From Bacillota bacterium (GTDB lineage Bacteria; Bacillota; Clostridia; Oscillospirales; Butyricicoccaceae), in NCBI GenBank assembly GCA_030705725.1, contig JAUZPW010000036.1:1-9987 (forward strand): 9,987 nt of DNA, given 5' to 3'. Positions within the stretch are counted from its first letter, which is position 1, and each line of letters starts with the position of its first letter. Below, piece after piece: positions 5,407 through 9,987 of this stretch. The notes beneath the pieces are model-generated. The model made no database searches, was not told the origin of the DNA, and saw only the letters and a list, made by a program, of their open reading frames with translations. Made by a program: the position numbers and the translations under genes.

Positions 5407-7362
5407 ATGAACAAAAGATTACCTTTTTTAGCTGCTTTGATAATTGCCGTCGCAATCACAACCGCCAAAGCTTCCGGTGTTACTTACTCGGATATTGACG
5501 GGCATTGGGCAAAATCGGCCATTGAAACCTGGAGCAATTATGGAATATTCGAGGGCTCCGACGAAAAATTCGGGCCGGACGAACCGGTTACCAGGGGAGA
5601 ACTGGCGGTTATCCTGGACCGGCTGATGAAGTATCAGGTTGCGGCGAAAAATACATACAGCGATCTTTCAGATAACTTTTATACCGGCGCCATATTAAAA
5701 TTAAGCGCCGCGGACGTCATTAAGGGATACCCTGATGGCACAATCGCGCCTGAAGCAAGAATTTCGCGCAAGGACGCCGCGGTTATGATATCACGGGCGT
5801 TTTGTCTGGAAGCACCCGAGGGTTATATGACCAAAATGACGGATTCGGCGGAAATAGCGGGCTACGCAAAGGGTTCCGTTGCGGCGCTGGAGGCGGCGGG
5901 CTGCATTTCCGGAAGAAACGGAGGCAGATTCTATCCGACAGCCGCGGTTACGCGCGCGGAAATTGTTTATATTTTTGACAAAATGATTTCTAAAATCTAT
6001 ACGGCGGCGGGGATATATACAGAAAGCTCCAACGGCGTTATTCTCGTAAACATGCCGGAAGTGACGCTTAAAAATATTACTGTTCCGGGAACGCTCGTGG
6101 TTGGACCGGGGGTGGGCGATGGCAATGTTTACCTTGACAGTGTAAATGTTACCGGCAGGATAGTTATCCTTGGCGGCGGCACTGATTCCGTTAAATTCAT
6201 CAATAATTCAAAGGTTACCGGTTCCATTACAGTAAAAAAAGTGGGCAGTACGGTCAGAATTTTTACTGAGGACGGAATCGAGCTTCCGACCGTTTACATT
6301 GATGACGGATGCAGCGACGTTATTCTGGACGGAGAGTTTACAAAAGTACAGGTAGAAGGCGATTCCTCTGTAAACGTATCCTCCGGCACGAGCATCGGGA
6401 CTCTGTACGTGACACCGAGCGCCGCAAACTCCGTTATTAAAAACTCGGGCACAATCACAAACCTTAAGATCGAAGCCAAGGTTTTTGTATCCGGAACGGG
6501 CACGATAGAAAAAGCCGTTCTTACAGGCTCGGCTACGGGCTCCACTTTTGAAAACCGGCCGGATAGCGTCGAGGCCCCGGGCGACACAAAAATAACGATC
6601 GGGAACTCCGTTTACGTATCAGACGGAATCGAGCTTAAAAAGACAGAAGGAGACCATAATGATAAAAATAAAACGGTTGTCTCATCCGTAACGCTTTATA
6701 TTAACGGCTCCGAAATGAAGGCTGAGCCGCAAAACGGAACCGCAACGTTTGACCTTAAGTCAAACCCTGACGGCGATATTATAAACGGTATAAAAATAAG
6801 CACAAACAAAGACTCGACTTACACGGTAAACGGGTTTTCAATAAGCACAAACAAGCAGGAGCCGATGTCTACTTTCCTCGCGTTCGCCGGGTTTTCAAAC
6901 ATTGACGCATCCCTGAAAAGGATACGCGTTTTAGGAGGCACATTCAGTTTCGCAGGGGATATATCCGACAGCAACGACGATTTGACGGTTATATTCAAGA
7001 TAAAGCCCGACGAAGACTCATATTACAGCTACGATATTAACGGCACTGAACTGAAAGCGGTCACTCTTAAAGACGCGGTGATCAGTACGGCGCTTGCCGA
7101 AGGATGCGATCCGGCCGCGCGCGCCATTAAAAGTCTGTCGCACAAAAGCGGCACATACACCTTAAAGTTTACCTTAGGCGCCGTATCTTTTGAAGAAAAT
7201 TACACCTACGCACAGCTCGAAACCAAAAGCTTATCTTACTTTATCGACAGGATGAAAAATAATAAGTTCAAGAGCATGACCCGGTTAAACGATCTGAAAG
7301 GCGTTACGATAAAATTTACCAGCCAGGACACATTAAAGAGCTTTACCGTCTCGTTCCAGTAA
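5407..7362 (+). CDS. Exported SLH-domain surface protein
   Basis: The 651-residue product begins with a signal peptide: basic MNKR, a hydrophobic core LPFLAALIIAVAITT, and a probable cleavage after AKA (residue 22). Three SLH domains follow at about 27-74, 84-132 and 145-193, each ending in the TRxE-type motif (TRGE 62-65, SRKD 120-123, TRAE 182-185). SLH triplets hold proteins on secondary cell-wall polysaccharide, so it should be displayed on the cell surface. Residues about 198-385 are rich in Gly, Val, Thr and Asn with short alternating strands (for example VTLKNITVPGTLVVGPGVGDG), which suggests a beta-helix or beta-solenoid. The last 220 residues are unrecognised and include a 15-residue tandem repeat. 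No enzymatic motif is visible, so the role is probably structural. AAAGG at 5397-5401, five bases before the ATG, fixes the start. It lies between dpaA and polysaccharide genes with no terminator. Confidence 0.92.
   Translation: MNKRLPFLAALIIAVAITTAKASGVTYSDIDGHWAKSAIETWSNYGIFEGSDEKFGPDEPVTRGELAVILDRLMKYQVAAKNTYSDLSDNFYTGAILKLSAADVIKGYPDGTIAPEARISRKDAAVMISRAFCLEAPEGYMTKMTDSAEIAGYAKGSVAALEAAGCISGRNGGRFYPTAAVTRAEIVYIFDKMISKIYTAAGIYTESSNGVILVNMPEVTLKNITVPGTLVVGPGVGDGNVYLDSVNVTGRIVILGGGTDSVKFINNSKVTGSITVKKVGSTVRIFTEDGIELPTVYIDDGCSDVILDGEFTKVQVEGDSSVNVSSGTSIGTLYVTPSAANSVIKNSGTITNLKIEAKVFVSGTGTIEKAVLTGSATGSTFENRPDSVEAPGDTKITIGNSVYVSDGIELKKTEGDHNDKNKTVVSSVTLYINGSEMKAEPQNGTATFDLKSNPDGDIINGIKISTNKDSTYTVNGFSISTNKQEPMSTFLAFAGFSNIDASLKRIRVLGGTFSFAGDISDSNDDLTVIFKIKPDEDSYYSYDINGTELKAVTLKDAVISTALAEGCDPAARAIKSLSHKSGTYTLKFTLGAVSFEENYTYAQLETKSLSYFIDRMKNNKFKSMTRLNDLKGVTIKFTSQDTLKSFTVSFQ
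6782..6871 (+). repeat. 45-bp diverged tandem repeat inside the SLH gene
   Basis: Two units offset by exactly 45 bp share TAAACGG (6782-6788 and 6827-6833) and the identical 15-mer AATAAGCACAAACAA (6795-6809 and 6840-6854). The encoded peptides start NGIKISTNKD and NGFSISTNKQ, spaced by 15 residues. The remainder of each unit has diverged. This suggests an in-frame duplication in the C-terminal part of the protein. Confidence 0.6.
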
Positions 7363-7389
7363 AATTTGCTCAAACAGCGGGTGATATTA

Positions 7390-9243
7390 TTGAAAAGGGC
7401 ATGTACGGCCTTCATCTATCTTCTGTCGGACGCTGTCTTTGCGGCAATTTCGCTGTATTCCGCGCTGCTGCTGCGATTTGATTTTATTGTTCCGGCGAAA
7501 ACTTACGCGGATCTGACTATTTATTTCCCCGTTATGATAAGCGCATTTTTGTTCTCAAGCTATATACTGGGATGTTATGAGGGCATTGTGCGTTATACCG
7601 GGTTTTCAGAGCTTTTAAGGCAGCTTTCCGCCGTTTTTATGACCAGCGCGTTTTTTCTTCTCGTGCAGGGATCGGGGATGATAAACATCCCCGTTTCCAC
7701 GGTATTTATCGCGGCACCGCTGCTTTTTATCCTGAGCGGGGGAAGCCGTGCCCTGCCCAGAATAATATCGAGATTTTATTTTGTCTTTGACAAAAACCGT
7801 AAAAAGACGAGACGCGCCATAATAATCGGAGCCGGAGCCTGCGGCGCGATGTTTATCAAAAGGCTGAAGGAAAACGGAAAAGACGGATATTATCCGGTAG
7901 CCTGCCTGGACGACAATCTGCAAAAAAAAGGCCTGCGGATCTGTGGAGTCCGCATTATGGGCACGACCGACGAGATTGCCAAAACGGCGCGAAAGGCAAA
8001 AGCTGAGGAAATTCTTATAGCAATACCTTCGGCAGATACTAAGGCCATCCGCGCTATTTACGAAAAATGCATCCCTACCGGCTTGCCGGTCAGACTATTC
8101 CAGAGAGTTGTCGACATCGAAGACTTTATGCGCGGAAAGCGTTCGGCGCTCAGAGAAATAAGCATTGAGGACCTTCTATGCCGGGACAGCGTGCGCACGG
8201 ATACATCCGCGGCAAAAGCATACATAAACGGAAAAACGGTACTTGTGACGGGCGGCGCGGGGTCTATCGGCTCAGAGCTTTGCCGTCAGGCGCTTAAAAA
8301 CGGCTGCAGACAGCTGATTGTTTTCGACATTTGCGAAAACGGCCTTTACCAGCTTAACGAGGAGCTTAAGGCAAGCTTTCCGCAGGAACGCTACAAGCTT
8401 ATTCTGGGGTCTGTCAGGGACAAAACCCGGATTTTCGGAGTTTTTGAGAAATACAGGCCGCAGCTTGTATTCCACGCCGCCGCACATAAGCACGTGCCGC
8501 TTTCGGAAATTAATCCGTTTGAGGTGGTTAAGAACAACATATTCGGCACAAAAAACGTTATCGACGCTTCAATAAAGTTCGGAGCATCAAAATTCCTTCT
8601 TATTTCAACGGACAAAGCAGTTAATCCGACAAATATTATGGGCGCCTCAAAACGGATAGCGGAAATGCTTGTACAGTCCGAAAGCTATACCGGGATTGAA
8701 ATGGCCGCGGTTCGTTTCGGAAACGTTCTCGGCTCAAACGGCAGCGTCGTCCCGCTCTTCAAAAGGCAGATAGCGGAAGGCGGGCCCGTCACCGTAACGC
8801 ATCCGGACATGAAAAGATACTTTATGACTATTCAGGAAGCGGTTTCCCTTGTGCAGACCGCGGCAGCGATCGCCGGCGGAGGCGAGATATTCGTGCTCAA
8901 CATGGGTGAACCGGTAAAAATAGCAGATATGGCGAAAGATTTGATACGCCTTTTCGGATACGAGCCCGGCCGCGATATCGAAATCAGGTTTACCGGACTG
9001 CGGCCAGGCGAGAAGCTGTTTGAGGAGCTTTCTCTGGACAGCGAGTCCGTGAGTACTACGGGACATTCCAAAATATTCGTTATGCAGCCGTCAAACATTG
9101 ACCAGCTGAAGCTGCGGCGCGATCTGACGGCAATCTCAACCTGCCTTAAGGAGGAGACGGACGCCGGCAAAATCAGGAACCTGGTGTTCGACACGATAAA
9201 GGAAGAGCCTGTATTTGCCGGAGCCTCCAGCCTTAAAGCCTAG
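7390..9243 (+). CDS. Membrane-anchored CapD/FlaA1-type nucleotide-sugar 4,6-dehydratase
   Basis: The family converts UDP-GlcNAc to a 4-keto-6-deoxy sugar, often the first step to modified sugars for capsule, exopolysaccharide or glycoprotein. The N-terminus has about four transmembrane helices in the first 115 residues, including the family motif ALLLRFDF. A Rossmann domain follows with GAGACG (147-152) and CLDDN, and then the short-chain dehydrogenase domain with TGGAGSIGSE (287-296). STDKAVNPTN (406-415) and M417xxxK421 follow; Met in place of the usual catalytic Tyr is typical of the large WbpM/PglF/EpsC members. RFGNVLGSNGSV and RPGEKLFEEL complete the domain. Nucleotide and sugar specificity are inferred. 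Start choice: TTG 7390 has GGGTGAT at 7379-7385, a good anti-SD match, and gives 617 residues with the family-like N-terminus. TTG 7366 would add eight residues but has no site in front. Gap to the SLH gene is 27 nt. Confidence 0.93.
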   Translation: MKRACTAFIYLLSDAVFAAISLYSALLLRFDFIVPAKTYADLTIYFPVMISAFLFSSYILGCYEGIVRYTGFSELLRQLSAVFMTSAFFLLVQGSGMINIPVSTVFIAAPLLFILSGGSRALPRIISRFYFVFDKNRKKTRRAIIIGAGACGAMFIKRLKENGKDGYYPVACLDDNLQKKGLRICGVRIMGTTDEIAKTARKAKAEEILIAIPSADTKAIRAIYEKCIPTGLPVRLFQRVVDIEDFMRGKRSALREISIEDLLCRDSVRTDTSAAKAYINGKTVLVTGGAGSIGSELCRQALKNGCRQLIVFDICENGLYQLNEELKASFPQERYKLILGSVRDKTRIFGVFEKYRPQLVFHAAAHKHVPLSEINPFEVVKNNIFGTKNVIDASIKFGASKFLLISTDKAVNPTNIMGASKRIAEMLVQSESYTGIEMAAVRFGNVLGSNGSVVPLFKRQIAEGGPVTVTHPDMKRYFMTIQEAVSLVQTAAAIAGGGEIFVLNMGEPVKIADMAKDLIRLFGYEPGRDIEIRFTGLRPGEKLFEELSLDSESVSTTGHSKIFVMQPSNIDQLKLRRDLTAISTCLKEETDAGKIRNLVFDTIKEEPVFAGASSLKA

Positions 9244-9283
9244 ATTTGAAGGTGTGCCGGAAGCTCTCGAAAGGATTAATAAT

Positions 9284-9987
9284 ATGTATAAGGATACGGA
9301 AATAGATTTAATGCATCTACTGCAGATTCTGTGGGGCAGGATTTATCTGGTCATAGCGCTAACCGTAACCGGGGGCATAATTGCCGGGGCTGTTACCTTG
9401 TATCTTATTAAACCGCTTTATACCGCGAGGGTTTCCATGTACGTCTACAATAACGAAGCACGGAAGGAAGCCACAATTAACGATATCAATATGTCTGTCA
9501 AACTTGTCGGTACCTACATAGTAATATTAAACAGCGACACAGTGCTTAAGGAAGTGGCGGACCAGTCGGGCCTTTCATACAAGCCGCAGGAACTGAAGAA
9601 TATGATTAGGGCTTCCTCCGTTGACAATACGGAAGTATTCGAAGTAAAAGTTTCGTCGCACAGCCCGGAGCACGCCTGCATCATAGCCTCCACAATAGAA
9701 AAAATAGCGCCGAAAGAAATTATGCGTGTCGTTAAGGCAGGCAGCGTGGAGATTATAGACCGGGCGCAGAAGAATCCTCCAAAAACTTTTCCAAGCAACG
9801 CAAAAAATGTACTTTTAGGATGCTTATTGGGCTTTTTAACAGCGGCCGCTGTTATATTCATTCAGAAAGTGCTCGACAAGTCAATTGTAAATGAAAAGGA
9901 ACTTACGGACATTTTCAGCTACCCCGTCTTAGGATCCGTGCCGGACTTCAATAAATCCAGGCTGGAGGCGTACAGATATGGTCGTTA
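9284..9987 (+). CDS. Wzz/CapA-type polysaccharide chain-length or kinase-activator protein, partial
   Basis: The frame opens at ATG 9284 behind AAGGA (9271-9275, eight bases away) and is still open at the window edge after 234 codons. The N-terminus MYKDTEIDLMHLLQILWGR leads into a transmembrane helix (about residues 20-42), followed by YTARVSMYVYNN, the usual Wzz-domain entry. An extracellular part of about 125 residues ends in a proline-rich NPPKTFPSNAKN, then a second transmembrane helix (about 174-194). The cytoplasmic tail reads VLDKSIVNEKELTDIFSYPVLGSVP, as in CapA/YveK-type proteins that control polysaccharide chain length and activate a partner bacterial tyrosine kinase. No kinase Walker motif is reached before the edge, so a fused kinase cannot be excluded, though in Firmicutes it is normally a separate next gene. 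It follows the dehydratase by 40 nt in the same direction. Confidence 0.9.
   Translation, partial: MYKDTEIDLMHLLQILWGRIYLVIALTVTGGIIAGAVTLYLIKPLYTARVSMYVYNNEARKEATINDINMSVKLVGTYIVILNSDTVLKEVADQSGLSYKPQELKNMIRASSVDNTEVFEVKVSSHSPEHACIIASTIEKIAPKEIMRVVKAGSVEIIDRAQKNPPKTFPSNAKNVLLGCLLGFLTAAAVIFIQKVLDKSIVNEKELTDIFSYPVLGSVPDFNKSRLEAYRYGR

Noticed and set aside
5340..5440. Frameshift as the cause of the short dpaA.
   Set aside because: I translated the other two forward frames past SKPGG. One reads TKNLDKETGTRKERLP then stops, and the other gives PKIWIRKLVQERKG; neither resembles the expected DpaA C-terminus.
8832..9194. Long open frame on the - strand (about 120 codons) opposite the dehydratase gene, and similar ones at 8391-8615 and 8734-9066.
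   Set aside because: They lie opposite strongly conserved dehydratase motifs, have no family resemblance, and are explained as complements of the real frame.
9514..9861. Open frame of 115 codons on the - strand.
   Set aside because: The + strand carries the Wzz/CapA-type gene through this stretch with a good ribosome binding site and two transmembrane helices, so the - frame is a shadow.
1..9987. CRISPR arrays, transposons, phage genes, tRNA or rRNA genes.
   Set aside because: No regularly spaced repeats, transposase or integrase motifs, terminal inverted repeats or RNA gene signatures were seen when reading both strands.

Overview
The window looks like chromosomal DNA from a low-to-moderate GC, endospore-lineage Firmicute of the class Clostridia. 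The support is the combination of SpoVG, a dipicolinate synthase A (DpaA) homologue, a protein with three SLH domains, an MGDG-synthase/UgtP-type glycosyltransferase and strong AGGAGG-type ribosome binding sites. Placement below class (for example Oscillospirales) would be a guess. There is no sign of phage, transposons, CRISPR, tRNA or rRNA. Eight coding regions are supported, plus one terminal fragment at each edge counted among them.

Layout. Bases 2-169 are the last 55 codons of an MreB-family actin homologue (+). It converges on murC (363-1739, -), and the two share a bidirectional terminator at 204-242. A divergent intergenic region (1740-1882) separates murC from a rightward block: spoVG (1883-2140), a GT28/MGDG-synthase-like glycosyltransferase (2205-3326), and cca tRNA nucleotidyltransferase (3323-4507). 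The last two overlap by ATGA. This block ends in a clear intrinsic terminator at 4513-4542.

A second rightward block begins after a short structured leader. It contains dpaA (4618-5376, apparently missing its C-terminus), an exported SLH surface protein (5407-7362), a membrane-anchored CapD/FlaA1-type nucleotide-sugar 4,6-dehydratase (start best placed at 7390, ends 9243), and the beginning of a Wzz/CapA-type polysaccharide co-polymerase (9284 to the window end, open). Gaps in this block are 27-40 nt and no terminator is visible, so it reads as one transcription unit that runs into a capsule or exopolysaccharide locus beyond the right edge.

How the genes fit together. Most of the window serves the cell envelope: cell shape (MreB), peptidoglycan precursor synthesis (MurC), a developmental RNA-binding regulator (SpoVG), probable glycolipid synthesis (GT28), an S-layer-like protein and polysaccharide assembly (CapD-like, Wzz-like). 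Cca is a housekeeping passenger. I did not find a convincing undescribed system. The most interesting points are the C-terminally truncated dpaA without dpaB at the head of a surface-polysaccharide operon, a six-codon leader ORF with its own Shine-Dalgarno whose stop overlaps the spoVG start, and the SLH protein with a long repetitive beta-rich region and an unrecognised C-terminal part.
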